Of a stretch of 42,373 nucleotides of DNA, positions 8,794-18,515 are shown piece by piece (positions within the stretch are counted from its first letter, which is position 1; each line of letters starts with the position of its first letter). This DNA comes from Coxiellaceae bacterium (GTDB taxonomy: Bacteria; Pseudomonadota; Gammaproteobacteria; Coxiellales; Coxiellaceae). Where the stretch lies: positions 1-42,373 of the forward strand of contig JARGPC010000002.1 in the NCBI GenBank assembly GCA_029212885.1. Direction: 5' to 3'. Position numbers and translations under genes: made by a program. Under the pieces are notes generated by a model that searched no databases, was not told the DNA's origin, and saw nothing but the letters and a program-made list of their open reading frames with translations.

Positions 8794-10529
8794 ATGATCT
8801 TTATTTTGAGAGCACTAACAATTTGACTGCTGATACTGTTATTGATGGTGGTGATGGTATAGATACTTTGAGTTTAAGTGGCCGTGGTTACGCCACATTC
8901 ACTGAAAATATAAGTAATATAGAAGTAATAACTGTGGGAGGTGAATTTATAATTGAATTTGCACCTGCTTATAACTTAGCTTTTGATGCAACTTATACTG
9001 GTGCTACAACTGTTATAGCTGAAAATGAATTTATAATTAATAACCAAGGTGAATTGATACAGAATGATTCGATGCTGTACCTTGATGCATCCCGAAGCCA
9101 AGCAAATTTTTATGTGGCGGGATTTAATAGTTTTGAAGATGATCAAATCATCACAGGTTCTGGTAATGATCGACTGTTTGGTTACGCTGGTAATGATAGG
9201 TTGGTGGGTGGCGCTGGATCGGATTATATATCAGGTGGTTTGGGTGATGATACCATTTATGGTGAAGAAGGTAATGACACACTCTATGGAAATCAAGGTA
9301 ACGATTTAATTTTGGGTGGTGAAGGCGATGATGTTATCTATGGTGGTGAAGGAGTTGATCTAATGACCGGTGGTGCAGGTGATGATAAAATTGATGCAGG
9401 CCGGGGCGATGATAATGTATTTGCTGGAGAAGGCGACGATAGTTTATTTGGTAGCTACGGTGATGACACATTAAGAGGTGGTGCTGGTGACGATGTATTT
9501 TACGATGATTTAGGTAAAAATATTTTTGATGGTGGTGCCGGCGACGACCTTTTTTATGGCACAGATAATCTAAATAAAATGTTAGGCGGTGCTGGTGATG
9601 ATACCTTTAGCTATGAATTTAATAATCTTAGTATTCATGATATCGGTAGAGTCTATTGGGATACTGGCTTTAGTTTCTATGATCAAATTGATGGTGGTGA
9701 GGGCATGGATCAGCTCGTCATTAAGGGTGATAGTTTTGTAACGGGTAATGTAAATTTTACCGGCAGTAACTTAAGTGGTGTTGAATCCATAGTGTTGTCG
9801 ACGAATGGCTCATTTAATTTAACATTTGATTCAACTTATATTGGATCGACAGAGATTCTGACAGACGCTTATAACGAAAGTCTATTTTCCTTTAGTAATC
9901 CTTTTAGTAACCTAAATGTATATGCGGGTGATAGCCATGCTGATTTTGTAGTTCATGGTCATGATAATCTATCTGCTGTTGATCGTATTACTACCGGCTA
10001 TGGCGACGATACGCTTTATGGAAATGCGGGTGTTGATATTCTAAAGGGTGGCGCTGGTGATGATACTATTTTTGGTGGTGAAGGCGCTGATTATATTTTT
10101 GGTGGTTCAGGTGATGACACTTTGATCTATGAAGACGATGGCAATCAATATGATGGCGGGATCCAGTCAGAAACGCTGGGGTTAGGTGATGTACTGTTAG
10201 TTGAAGGTAAAGGCAGTGAAATTAGTTCAGACTTATTTGGTGAATCGGTGAGTGGTATAGAGATTCTGGATATAAGAGGCAGTGGTAATAACACGCTAAA
10301 TTTAAGTGCATTTGATGCAGCTGAAAGATTGGAAAATTTAACAGATACCGATAACTTTATTGTTAAGGGTAATGAGGGTGATGCGGTGCTATTGGATGCT
10401 GAGCAGTTTATGGGTGATGGTCAGGTTGACATTGGTGGAGAAACTTACGTGCATTATGTGGGTCATACGGGTGTTGATGGAACAGTAGATTTGTATATTA
10501 ATAATTCTGTAACAATTACGGTGGTTTAG
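8787..10529 (+). CDS. RTX protein g5 (type B tail)
   Basis: 580 residues from ATG 8787. The GTG at 8784 is part of the shared leader GGTGAGGTTGTG, so the ATG is preferred. Layout: spacer module 1 (about 15-118, NLAFDATYTGATTVI); nonapeptide array (121-275); spacer module 2 (301-400, FNLTFDSTYIGSTEI); a short array; type B tail (451-580) with [32 protein letters not shown] and the end NNSVTITVV. Module and tail match g3, so g4-g5 look like a duplicate of g2-g3. No Sec signal and no catalytic domain are seen. Confidence 0.87.
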   Translation: MSNDLYFESTNNLTADTVIDGGDGIDTLSLSGRGYATFTENISNIEVITVGGEFIIEFAPAYNLAFDATYTGATTVIAENEFIINNQGELIQNDSMLYLDASRSQANFYVAGFNSFEDDQIITGSGNDRLFGYAGNDRLVGGAGSDYISGGLGDDTIYGEEGNDTLYGNQGNDLILGGEGDDVIYGGEGVDLMTGGAGDDKIDAGRGDDNVFAGEGDDSLFGSYGDDTLRGGAGDDVFYDDLGKNIFDGGAGDDLFYGTDNLNKMLGGAGDDTFSYEFNNLSIHDIGRVYWDTGFSFYDQIDGGEGMDQLVIKGDSFVTGNVNFTGSNLSGVESIVLSTNGSFNLTFDSTYIGSTEILTDAYNESLFSFSNPFSNLNVYAGDSHADFVVHGHDNLSAVDRITTGYGDDTLYGNAGVDILKGGAGDDTIFGGEGADYIFGGSGDDTLIYEDDGNQYDGGIQSETLGLGDVLLVEGKGSEISSDLFGESVSGIEILDIRGSGNNTLNLSAFDAAERLENLTDTDNFIVKGNEGDAVLLDAEQFMGDGQVDIGGETYVHYVGHTGVDGTVDLYINNSVTITVV

Positions 10530-10600
10530 TGTCTTATTAGACTGTAATTGTAAACATGTTATAAAAGTGTAAATAGAATGGTTATGTAAGAGAGGTTGTG

Positions 10601-12991
10601 ATGGGTATGTGGTCTTTTAAAACGTGGTTTTCTACTGGTTCAGTTAAATACAGTGTTGATTTAAGTGAGATTAAATTTTCATTTACCAATCTTGAAAGTC
10701 GTGTACTTGAAGAGGAGGCGTCAACTGGTCGATTAGATGATACAGGGTATGAAGTTACGCATGATAATACACGGCATGGTTTTGCCAGCGATGATGTGAT
10801 ATCAGGTGGTCGTTATGATGATCGTATAGAAGGTCACGGAGGTGATGATACGTTATATGGTGGCGGTGGTGCTGATGATTTATTTGGTGGCGCAGGAGAT
10901 GATGATATATATGGTGATGATGGTGGTGATGAATTATTTGGTGGTTCAGGGAATGATAGTTTAGACGGCGGTAAAGGTGATGATGAATTACGCGGTGGTG
11001 TAGGGCAGGATAAGCTGTTTGGTGATGAGGGGAGTGATACGTTGCATGGGGAAGAAGGATTGGATGAATTACATGGTGGTGCTGGTGATGACAAATTGTA
11101 CGGCGGAGATCATGACGATCAATTATTTGGAGATGCTGGCCACGACAAACTTTTTGGTGGTGCGCAAAAAGATATTCTCTATGGTGGTGAAGGTAATGAT
11201 GTTTTGGATGGTGGAACAGATGCTGATGAGTTATATGGCGGTGAAGGTATAGATGTTTTAGAAGGCGGTAGAGGTAATGATATTCTTGAAGGTGGTGATG
11301 GATTTGATCAACTATGGGGGCAAGCAGGTGATGATACGCTCAGAGGTGGTGGCGATGGTGACCTTTTATATGGTGGTGATGGTAGTGATACATTAGAAGG
11401 AGGCAAGGGTAGGGATACTCTGGTTGGTGGTGCTGGTGATGATGTGATAGATGGCGGCAAAGGTAGAGATGTTTTAAGCGGTGGTGAAGGTGCTGATACA
11501 TTTATTTGGAATAAAGTGAGTGACACTGGGAAGTGGTCTAATACGCGTGATGTGGTTAAAGATTTTAATGCGGCTGAAGGTGATGTAATCGATTTCAGCA
11601 GCTTTGGTAAGTTTGCACATTTCACTGAAAGTGGAGGCTTTAGTGGTCAAGCTTTTTCGGTGATTGCTACTCAAAGTGGTGAAGACACTATCTTAAAGAT
11701 TGATCACGGTGGTGATCGCTTGTCTGATGGCGCGATTCAATTAAATGGGGTTACCGCCAGTAATATCGACTGGGGTAGTGTGATTAAGTTTAAAGGTTTG
11801 TATGATGCTAGTTCTGGCAATGATATAGGTAATATTACTTTAAAAGATTTTGCTGTTGTTAATAATGTAGATGGAGGTAGTGGTGAGGATACTTTGAATA
11901 TTATTGGTGGTGGTTCTACCACTTTTACAGGGAGTAATTTACAAAATATTGAAGTAATGACGCTTGATGATAAGGGCGCTTATGATTTAACGTTTGATGC
12001 CAGCTATGAAGGACCCATTACGATTGAAACACCAGACATAGGAATATTTAATATAGATGCAGGTGCTAGCGCTGCTGATTTTACAATTAATTTGGAAGAC
12101 GGTAGGCAGCACAGCACCGCAGATATTCAAACAGGCTCTGGAGATGATGTGATTGATACGGGCAGTGCTGGTGGTAGTGTTTATAGCGGCGCAGGTGATG
12201 ATACGATTACAGCCAATAATTCAATGGAGGTGTATGGTCAGGCAGGTGATGACGTCATTACGGGTAGTCACAAAATGGATCATCTGTATGGTGATGAGGG
12301 AGCTGATACCATAGAGGGCGGAAGAGGACGCGATAGTATTTTTGGTGGTGAAGGTGATGATACGTTAGATGGTGGCACAGGTAGTGATACTATATTTGGC
12401 GGGACGGGGCATGACACTATTTTTGGTGGTACAGGGCTGGATATGATTTCAGGTGGCAGTGGTGACGACACCATTGATGGTGGTAGAGGTGCGGACTTTA
12501 TTCAAGCTGGTGGTGGTGATGACATCATTGTCGGTGGCGCAGGTGCGGATAATATTCGTGGTGGTGCCGGCGATGACACGATGATTTTTGAGGATGACGG
12601 TAATACCTACAGTGGTGGTACCCAATCTGAAACGCTTGGTCTCGGTGATGTATTAAAAGTTGAGGGTGATGGGGTTTCTATTAACTTGGATAATGACTCA
12701 GAGATTTGGGGTGTTGAGGTTGTTGATATAACAGGCTCTGGTGATAATGCGCTTAATATGAGTGAGATTGATAATGAAACGCTGAGTCATGTTACTGATA
12801 CGGGCAGCTTGCTGATTAAGGGTGATGAAGGTGACCAAGTAAAACTGGATGCTGAATCCTTTGTCTCAGATGGCACGGTTGAAATCAATGGCGAAACCTT
12901 TGCGCATTATGTAGCAAGCCCTGGCGCTAGTGGTGCTGATGCGGACGTAGATTTATTTATCAATAATAACGTCAATGTGACGCTGTCATAG
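10601..12991 (+). CDS. RTX protein g6 (chimeric type B/A tail)
   Basis: 796 residues from ATG 10601, with AGAGAGG before it in the shared leader. Layout: a 60-residue N terminus with no RTX units; nonapeptide array (63-300); a folding module with [18 protein letters not shown] (about 315-330), as in g2; a spacer module (423-503, [16 protein letters not shown]); a second array (506-663); and a tail (667-796). The first part of the tail ([18 protein letters not shown]) is type B-like, whereas the last 51 codons are identical in DNA to g4 type A. This mosaic points to gene conversion or unequal crossing over. It is the first gene of a pair with g7, 20 bp downstream. Confidence 0.88.
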   Translation: MGMWSFKTWFSTGSVKYSVDLSEIKFSFTNLESRVLEEEASTGRLDDTGYEVTHDNTRHGFASDDVISGGRYDDRIEGHGGDDTLYGGGGADDLFGGAGDDDIYGDDGGDELFGGSGNDSLDGGKGDDELRGGVGQDKLFGDEGSDTLHGEEGLDELHGGAGDDKLYGGDHDDQLFGDAGHDKLFGGAQKDILYGGEGNDVLDGGTDADELYGGEGIDVLEGGRGNDILEGGDGFDQLWGQAGDDTLRGGGDGDLLYGGDGSDTLEGGKGRDTLVGGAGDDVIDGGKGRDVLSGGEGADTFIWNKVSDTGKWSNTRDVVKDFNAAEGDVIDFSSFGKFAHFTESGGFSGQAFSVIATQSGEDTILKIDHGGDRLSDGAIQLNGVTASNIDWGSVIKFKGLYDASSGNDIGNITLKDFAVVNNVDGGSGEDTLNIIGGGSTTFTGSNLQNIEVMTLDDKGAYDLTFDASYEGPITIETPDIGIFNIDAGASAADFTINLEDGRQHSTADIQTGSGDDVIDTGSAGGSVYSGAGDDTITANNSMEVYGQAGDDVITGSHKMDHLYGDEGADTIEGGRGRDSIFGGEGDDTLDGGTGSDTIFGGTGHDTIFGGTGLDMISGGSGDDTIDGGRGADFIQAGGGDDIIVGGAGADNIRGGAGDDTMIFEDDGNTYSGGTQSETLGLGDVLKVEGDGVSINLDNDSEIWGVEVVDITGSGDNALNMSEIDNETLSHVTDTGSLLIKGDEGDQVKLDAESFVSDGTVEINGETFAHYVASPGASGADADVDLFINNNVNVTLS

Positions 12992-13018
12992 TTTATGTAG
13001 GTGAGGTTGTGATGAGTA
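12836..13018 (+). repeat. 183-bp perfect direct repeat, copy 2 (g6 tail / g7 start)
   Basis: Identical to 8611-8793. It covers the end of g6, its stop, the 20-bp gap with GGTGAGG, and the first two codons of g7. The breakpoint inside g6 falls just after codons for GDEGD, where the tail switches from type B-like to type A. Confidence 0.93.
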
Positions 13019-15876
13019 TATGGTCAGTAATAAGTGTTTCGGGTGCTGATAGCTTAAAAAATTTAGGTGGTACTACAGCTGAGGTTAATCAAGTCAATTT
13101 TATTTACGGTGATGAAGAAGACAATGCCATATATGGTACATCGAATCATGATTTTATGTATGGCTATGGCGGTAGTGATTTGTTGCGTGGTGGCCATGGT
13201 AACGATTTGTTAGATGGTGGTAGCGGCAATGATGTATTACACGGTGATCGCGGGAATGATAGATTAATTGGTGGTGGCGGTAATGATAGATTATTTGGTG
13301 GTCATGGTAATGATATTTTAGATGGTGGAACCGGTGAGGACGTGTTACGGGGTAATCGAGGGCATGATTCATTATATGGTAGAGATGGTGATGACAGTTT
13401 ATTTGGTGGTTGGGGGAATGACTTGTTGGATGGCGGTAGCGGCAATGATGTATTAGGTGGTTATAAGGGGAATGATACCCTTTCTGGTGGCGAGGGTAAT
13501 GATAGATTATTCGGTAGCTGGGGTGATGATGTATTAAAAGGTGGTGTTGGTGATGACAGATTATTTGGTGGTCAAGATAATGATACATTAGAGGGCGGAT
13601 CTGGTGACGATCGCGTCTATGGTGAAAGGGGTGATGATATTATTAATATGGTTGCGAGTGAAATAACCGGAGCTGATATTTTAGATGGTGGTTTGGAGCA
13701 TGACACATTGAACTTAACGGGTGGTGGAGTGGTTACATTTACTGCTGATAACTTACGTAATGTTGAAGTGATTTCAATGAATGGGGCGGTGGATTCATAT
13801 GCAACGAATGATAATAATTATGATTTAACATTTGATTCAACGTATTCAGATGCCATTTCAGTAGAGGCGGTTTCAGGCATGAGAGACTTCACGCTGGATG
13901 CTTCTGCTAGTAGTGCTGATTTTACAATTCATGTTGACGCGGTTACAAATGTTTTCCAAATAAGTACAGGCTCAGGTAATGATGTGATTGTTGCAGCAGA
14001 GCTGAAGGCTGGTAGTAATAATGGGAATGCCTTCCTTGGCGCTGGTAATGATGTTTTTTATACGGGTGACCAAATGAATGGTGATGTCACTGTGCATGGT
14101 GAAGCTGGAGACGATACGATTTACGGTGGTGACGGCCGCAATACACTTCGAGGGGGTGAAGGCAATGATTCACTTTTCGGTGGTATGGGTGTTGATCTCC
14201 TATATGGTGGAGAAGGTGATGATATCTTAATTGGTGGTGGAATGGGTTTTGATTATATGTCTGGTGGCGCAGGTGATGATGTTGTTCAAATTTCACTTGG
14301 TGAGCTTAGTAGCGGCTTAGACAGTATCGATGGTGGTGAAGGCTTTGATGTTTTAAATGTAACTGGTGGTGGGTCTGCGACGTTAGTATACAATGCAGGC
14401 ATAACGAATATGGAGCAGATGCGCCTGGATAATAATTTTTATGATTTAACAATTGATTCCAGTTATCACCTCGGTCCGACGGTGATTGATGCCACAGATA
14501 CCAGTGGGTTTGCGCTACATGCTGGCGAAAGCGTTGTTGATTTGACGATTAGTGCTGGTGATTCAACGGTTATCAATTGGATTACAACCGGCTCAGGTGA
14601 TGATGTGATATCAGCGAGCGGTAGTGATGTTATTGTCAATAGTGGTGCGGGTGATGATACCTTAACCGGTGGAGCGGGTCATGATGATTTCATGGGTGGT
14701 GAAGGTGACGATACCCTCTATGGTAAGGGTGGTCACGATATTTTGAGAGGTGGTGGTGGTGACGATACCATCTTTGGTGGATCCGGTAATGATTATATGT
14801 TTGGTGAATCAGGTGATGATATCATCAATATGGCTATGAGCGAGTTTACTGTTGATGATAGGGTAGATGGTGGCACTGGTGCAGATACACTGAATTTATC
14901 TACAAATATTAATCATAACACTACATTTACTGCTGATAACTTACGCGATGTTGAAGCGATTAATCTGAATGATACAGACGATACTGTTGGTAGGTATCCT
15001 GGTGACGGAGTTTATACTGAAGGTTCTCTAACTTTTGATGAGACATATTCATCTGCTACCACAGTAAATGTGGATTCAGGTGCGTATGACTCATTTGTTA
15101 TTTGGGCTCATGATAGTAGTGCTGATTTAACTATTAATTTAGATGTTACTTCCCTCTGGGGGGTTAGTACAGGTTCTGGTAACGATACGGTTACTGTTGG
15201 GCAACGTCTTGGTGGAGCCTTTGATGAAGGCGGCGCCTCACTTGGTGCGGGTGATGATGTGTTTTATGGGGCAAATGGTACTCATATGACGGTATCGGGT
15301 GATGAAGGTGATGATACTATTTACGCTGGTTTGGGTGATGATCGGCTCTCTGGTGGTGAGGGTGACGATACCATCTTTGGTGGAGCGGGTAGTGATACGA
15401 TTTTTGGTGGTGCCGGTGATGATGAGATGCGGGGCGAAGAAGGTGACGACAGATTTATTTATGATCAAGAAGGCAATAACACCTATGAGGGTGGTACGCA
15501 GTCTGATGTGCTTGGTTTAGGTGATGTATTGGTGGTTGAAGGCAGTGGTGTTTTTATTAACTCAATAGATAGCTCTGAACACGGTGGCAAATTCAGCGGA
15601 ATTGAAGTGCTGGATATTACCGGTAGCGGTGATAATGTGCTTAATTTAGCTGGCTTTTATGCTGGAGATGAACTAGCCGAGGTGACCGATACGGGTAATG
15701 TTGTCGTGAAGGGTAATGAGGGTGATTCGGTGTTGCTGAACGTAGATCAATTTATGGCTGATGGTCAGGTTGAAATTGCAGGTGAAAGCTATACCCATTA
15801 TGTTGGTGGTAGTGGTGGTGCTGATGGCGGAGTGGATCTGTATGTCAATAACGCAATTAGCACGATTATTATTTAA
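13012..15876 (+). CDS. RTX protein g7 (type B-like tail), largest of the tandem set
   Basis: 954 residues from ATG 13012, with the shared leader GTGAGGTTGTGATG. Layout: N terminus [11 protein letters not shown]; nonapeptide array (30-213); three spacer modules (about 222-316, 436-522 and 616-716) containing [33 protein letters not shown] and [17 protein letters not shown], each followed by a short RTX array; tail (821-954) with [30 protein letters not shown] and the end NNAISTIII. The 3' end overlaps the convergent tolC-like gene by 8 bp. No signal peptide or enzymatic domain is visible. Candidate type I secretion substrate; function unknown. Confidence 0.88.
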   Translation: MSIWSVISVSGADSLKNLGGTTAEVNQVNFIYGDEEDNAIYGTSNHDFMYGYGGSDLLRGGHGNDLLDGGSGNDVLHGDRGNDRLIGGGGNDRLFGGHGNDILDGGTGEDVLRGNRGHDSLYGRDGDDSLFGGWGNDLLDGGSGNDVLGGYKGNDTLSGGEGNDRLFGSWGDDVLKGGVGDDRLFGGQDNDTLEGGSGDDRVYGERGDDIINMVASEITGADILDGGLEHDTLNLTGGGVVTFTADNLRNVEVISMNGAVDSYATNDNNYDLTFDSTYSDAISVEAVSGMRDFTLDASASSADFTIHVDAVTNVFQISTGSGNDVIVAAELKAGSNNGNAFLGAGNDVFYTGDQMNGDVTVHGEAGDDTIYGGDGRNTLRGGEGNDSLFGGMGVDLLYGGEGDDILIGGGMGFDYMSGGAGDDVVQISLGELSSGLDSIDGGEGFDVLNVTGGGSATLVYNAGITNMEQMRLDNNFYDLTIDSSYHLGPTVIDATDTSGFALHAGESVVDLTISAGDSTVINWITTGSGDDVISASGSDVIVNSGAGDDTLTGGAGHDDFMGGEGDDTLYGKGGHDILRGGGGDDTIFGGSGNDYMFGESGDDIINMAMSEFTVDDRVDGGTGADTLNLSTNINHNTTFTADNLRDVEAINLNDTDDTVGRYPGDGVYTEGSLTFDETYSSATTVNVDSGAYDSFVIWAHDSSADLTINLDVTSLWGVSTGSGNDTVTVGQRLGGAFDEGGASLGAGDDVFYGANGTHMTVSGDEGDDTIYAGLGDDRLSGGEGDDTIFGGAGSDTIFGGAGDDEMRGEEGDDRFIYDQEGNNTYEGGTQSDVLGLGDVLVVEGSGVFINSIDSSEHGGKFSGIEVLDITGSGDNVLNLAGFYAGDELAEVTDTGNVVVKGNEGDSVLLNVDQFMADGQVEIAGESYTHYVGGSGGADGGVDLYVNNAISTIII

Positions 15877-17188
15877 CGTAAGGTAGGGTGATTTTTCTGG
15901 TGACAACCTGATGCACTTTAAGCGCGGTCGTTAGTAATCCCATGCGGTTTAATACTAAATATTCAGAGGTTTTTAAATTATAAAGACCAGCAATATAGTT
16001 TTGTCTGGCGCGGTATAATTCATTTTCAATATTTAATACATCGAGTAAGGTTCTTTTTCCTGCTGCATATTGTTGCTTGTAGGCGTTTAGTACGTAACTG
16101 GTTTTATCAACATGGGTTTTTAATTTTGGCAAGATGATGCGGGCATTATGCAGTTCGATCTGTGCTAAACGCATGCGTTCAACGACTTCGCGATGTGTGC
16201 GTTCCAGTTGGTCGTAGGCCTCTCTTCTGGCATAGGCTTTTTCTTTAATAGTGGCAACGTCTTTACCACCATTAAGGAAATTATAGGAAGCCTCAATGAC
16301 AGCGGAGTCGGTATATTCAGGGCCGGCTAAACCGCCCAGGTTCTCTCCACGCACACGAGACAGTACAATATCCACGCTGGGTGCAAACGTGCCTCGGCTT
16401 GCTTTATAGGCATCAACAGCGGCAGTGATGTCTTGTCTTGCTTTTTGCATGGCGGGATTGTTTGCTAAAGCAACCTTAATGGCAGCTGCATTTGATAGCC
16501 GTGTGTAAGGCAGTTTGCTTTTTGGTATATGTAAATTCTTAGCGGGTCTGCCAACAATTTTAATGTAAGTCGCCAAAAAATCTTTTTGAGTTTTGATGGC
16601 ACGATCTTGATTAATCCTAGCGACAGCATAACGACCTCGGGTTAAAGCCTTTTCTGATTTGCTTGCTAAGCCGAGGTTGGTTCGTTTGCCTATGAGCGAG
16701 AATGTCTTCAGATGAACGGCAACATTTTCTTTGGCGATCTGTACTAACTTTTGATTTTCCAGTGCGGTAAGGTAAACCTCAGCTACAGCATAAGCAGTGT
16801 CCTCAGAGGTGACACCTGTTTCAGAGTTGGCTGAATCTAATTGTGCATTATTTTGCTTAACGCCGTAATAGCTCTGCATACCGTTAAATATATTTTCAAC
16901 AAGGGTGGCGGTTGTATTCTTTTTGGTCTGCCTGGCCCATACCTGGCCAGTAGTAAAGTTGAGTGAGTTTTCAGGACCCTTTAGTGCTGTGATATTCACG
17001 TTTGGTAGGAACTCTGAAAATTTCTGGTAAACGCGTTCTTTTTGTTGAAATTGTTGATGAATACGAATGAGCACATCGGGGTTTGTTTCTAATGTGTAAT
17101 TGATTTCATCTGTCAGTGAGGCTGCTAGCAGTGAAACTGGAGTTAAAATGCATGCTGAGCATGCTAAAAAGCGCGATAAGGTGCGAAT
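15869..17188 (-). CDS. TolC-family outer-membrane channel protein, probable ATT start
   Basis: Outer-membrane efflux (OEP) family, the outer channel of type I secretion and efflux systems. The product has a signal peptide ([23 protein letters not shown]), then two helical repeats with typical TolC wording: [65 protein letters not shown]. There is no in-frame ATG or GTG before the signal peptide. GGAGAG lies exactly 5 nt before an ATT codon at 17188, giving 439 residues; the alternative TTG at 17221 has no visible Shine-Dalgarno. It is convergent with the RTX array (8-bp overlap), which suggests that it serves RTX export. HlyB- and HlyD-type partners are not in the window. The family is certain; the start is uncertain. 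Confidence 0.9.
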   Translation of the reverse strand: MRTLSRFLACSACILTPVSLLAASLTDEINYTLETNPDVLIRIHQQFQQKERVYQKFSEFLPNVNITALKGPENSLNFTTGQVWARQTKKNTTATLVENIFNGMQSYYGVKQNNAQLDSANSETGVTSEDTAYAVAEVYLTALENQKLVQIAKENVAVHLKTFSLIGKRTNLGLASKSEKALTRGRYAVARINQDRAIKTQKDFLATYIKIVGRPAKNLHIPKSKLPYTRLSNAAAIKVALANNPAMQKARQDITAAVDAYKASRGTFAPSVDIVLSRVRGENLGGLAGPEYTDSAVIEASYNFLNGGKDVATIKEKAYARREAYDQLERTHREVVERMRLAQIELHNARIILPKLKTHVDKTSYVLNAYKQQYAAGKRTLLDVLNIENELYRARQNYIAGLYNLKTSEYLVLNRMGLLTTALKVHQVVTRKITLPYVK

Positions 17189-17234
17189 TTGAACTCTCCA
17201 TTTCTCTATTAGGACGCACAATTTTTGATTGTAT

Positions 17235-17289
17235 TACAATTGCTTGTGGCTTTCAATTGTATAAATAGGCATCGATAAGTTTATGTCAA
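17235..17289 (-). promoter_or_regulatory. tolC-like promoter with inverted-repeat operator candidate
   Basis: On the minus strand TTGACA (17289-17284) precedes an A/T-rich -10 candidate (TTTATA at 17265-17260, spacer 18). Downstream of it, a perfect 8-bp inverted repeat TACAATTG (17235-17242) and CAATTGTA (17254-17261) with an 11-bp spacer overlaps the -10 and start region. A dimeric regulator could bind there. The arms are read directly; the role is inferred. Confidence 0.4.
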
Positions 17290-17293
17290 TAAG

Positions 17294-17321
17294 TTGACGT
17301 ACGGTTTAGTATTGATATACA
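17294..17321 (+). promoter_or_regulatory. extended -10 promoter for the DUF4402-like genes
   Basis: TTGACG (17294-17299), a 16-bp spacer, then TGATATACA with TATACA at 17316-17321 as an extended -10. It points to the gene at 17374 and lies back to back with the divergent tolC-like promoter, so both could be co-regulated. Confidence 0.5.
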
Positions 17322-17373
17322 GACTTTTGAGGCGCATAATAAAATCTTCATATTGCTCAAGGAGGAGACAGCT

Positions 17374-17874
17374 ATGAAACTTTCAAAAAAACTTATGGTA
17401 GCTAGTTGCGCGTTAGCGGCATTGGCTGGAACATCAGCCTTTGCTAGTCGTTCAGGTGATTACGGTCAAGTTAATTTTAATGTGGGTCTGGTGTTATTTT
17501 CAGAAATTGAAGTGCAAAAAGTAACAGATTTAGATTTTGGTGATGTCATGCTTAATGGCGCGAAGAATGTTGTTGTTAATGTGAATGATGATGGCGTTGC
17601 TAAATTTCGTGCTACCGGTGATCGTAATGCACGCATTATGGCTGGTGTAGTGCAAAAATCAATTACACTCAAGAGCGGTACTTCAGGACCTAATCATGAA
17701 ATCATGGTAGATAATTGGATCTATGGTGGTAATGTTGACGGTAAAGGTCTTGGTCATTTTGATGTGAATGGAAACATTCAAAATATTCGTGTTGGTGGTG
17801 TTGCGCATATTAAAGCAGATACAAAATACGGTAACTACAGTGGCTCTGCAACCTTGCGTGTTACTTACTTATAA
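17374..17874 (+). CDS. DUF4402-like exported protein 1
   Basis: 166 residues. The start is at 17374 (MKLSKKLMVASCALAALAGTSAFAS), with GGAGGAGA at 17361-17368; the in-frame ATG at 17353 lies upstream of that site and is rejected. A clear Sec signal peptide is followed by a beta-rich mature domain. Its features fit DUF4402: DLDFGDVMLNG, a central GVAKFRATGDRNARI, and a final YGNYSGSATLRVTYL. DUF4402 proteins resemble pilin-like or surface beta-sandwich proteins; no chaperone or usher is nearby. It is the first of three tandem paralogues read divergently from the tolC-like gene. Exported to periplasm or surface by inference; function unknown. Confidence 0.8.
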   Translation: MKLSKKLMVASCALAALAGTSAFASRSGDYGQVNFNVGLVLFSEIEVQKVTDLDFGDVMLNGAKNVVVNVNDDGVAKFRATGDRNARIMAGVVQKSITLKSGTSGPNHEIMVDNWIYGGNVDGKGLGHFDVNGNIQNIRVGGVAHIKADTKYGNYSGSATLRVTYL

Positions 17875-17899
17875 AATTTTCTGTAAATTTTCTTTTTTT

Positions 17900-17926
17900 C
17901 ATCACGCGAAGTTATTTCGCGTGATG
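17900..17926 (+). other. perfect 11-bp stem hairpin between DUF4402-like genes 1 and 2
   Basis: Arms CATCACGCGAA (17900-17910) and TTCGCGTGATG (17916-17926) with loop GTTAT. The T-run (17893-17899) precedes rather than follows the stem, so this is not a classical + strand intrinsic terminator. It could partially terminate or protect the upstream mRNA 3' end, making gene 1 more abundant than genes 2 and 3. Confidence 0.6.
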
Positions 17927-18020
17927 ACTTTCATTGTAAACTATTTCTAGAAATAACACTGTCCCGGGCATTGCATTGCATGCATAATCGCTTTCTATTT
18001 TTTACTTAGGGAGAGAGTTA

Positions 18021-18515
18021 GTGGTTTTTTCAAAAAAGTCTATGTTAATTGGTTCTGTATTAGCAGCGTTAGCAGCTACATCAAGTTATGCAAATGATGC
18101 ATCGGGGGAAGCAGGTTTTACTGTTTCTTTGAATTTATTTTCGGCCATTCACGTGACTAAAGTTGCAGATTTAGATTTTGGTGACGCGGTTTTAGGAGCG
18201 GCTCAAGATATTAAAGTGAATTCGAAAAATGCTGGTGTGGCAAAATTTAATGCGGTAGGTGATCGTAATGCGCGCATTCTAGCTACAGTTGTTGAAACAT
18301 CAGTTACGATGGCCAATGGTGCATCGGGGGCAAACAATCAAATTACTGTAGATAACTGGAACTACGGTGGAAGTTTGAGTAGCGCGGGTGAAGGTCAATT
18401 TAATGTTTCTGGTGCGCTTCAAGATATGGATGTAGGTGGGGTGGCGCACATTCTTGCTGATACGGAATATGGCAGTTACAGCGGCAATGCTACTTTTAGG
18501 GTGACGTATTTATGA
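18021..18515 (+). CDS. DUF4402-like exported protein 2 (GTG start)
   Basis: 164 residues. The GTG start at 18021 is chosen because AGGGAGAGAG lies just upstream and the N terminus then aligns with paralogue 1. Signal peptide VFSKKSMLIGSVLAALAATSSYAND, then DLDFGDAVLG, GVAKFNAVGDRNARI, VDNWNYGGSLSSAGEGQF and the end YGSYSGNATFRVTYL. It is very similar to paralogue 1 over its whole length, a tandem duplicate. Its stop overlaps the start of paralogue 3 (ATGA), so the two are translationally coupled. Function unknown. Confidence 0.8.
   Translation: MVFSKKSMLIGSVLAALAATSSYANDASGEAGFTVSLNLFSAIHVTKVADLDFGDAVLGAAQDIKVNSKNAGVAKFNAVGDRNARILATVVETSVTMANGASGANNQITVDNWNYGGSLSSAGEGQFNVSGALQDMDVGGVAHILADTEYGSYSGNATFRVTYL

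Noticed and set aside
1304-15520. Open frames antisense or out of frame inside the RTX genes (His/Tyr-rich, Pro/Ser-rich or Met/Val-rich products)
   Set aside because: They arise from the repetitive GGTGATGAT-type codons of the nonapeptides read in other frames; products are low complexity and have no ribosome sites.
17900-17926. Intrinsic terminator on the + strand
   Set aside because: The T-run precedes the stem instead of following it, so it is listed only as a hairpin.
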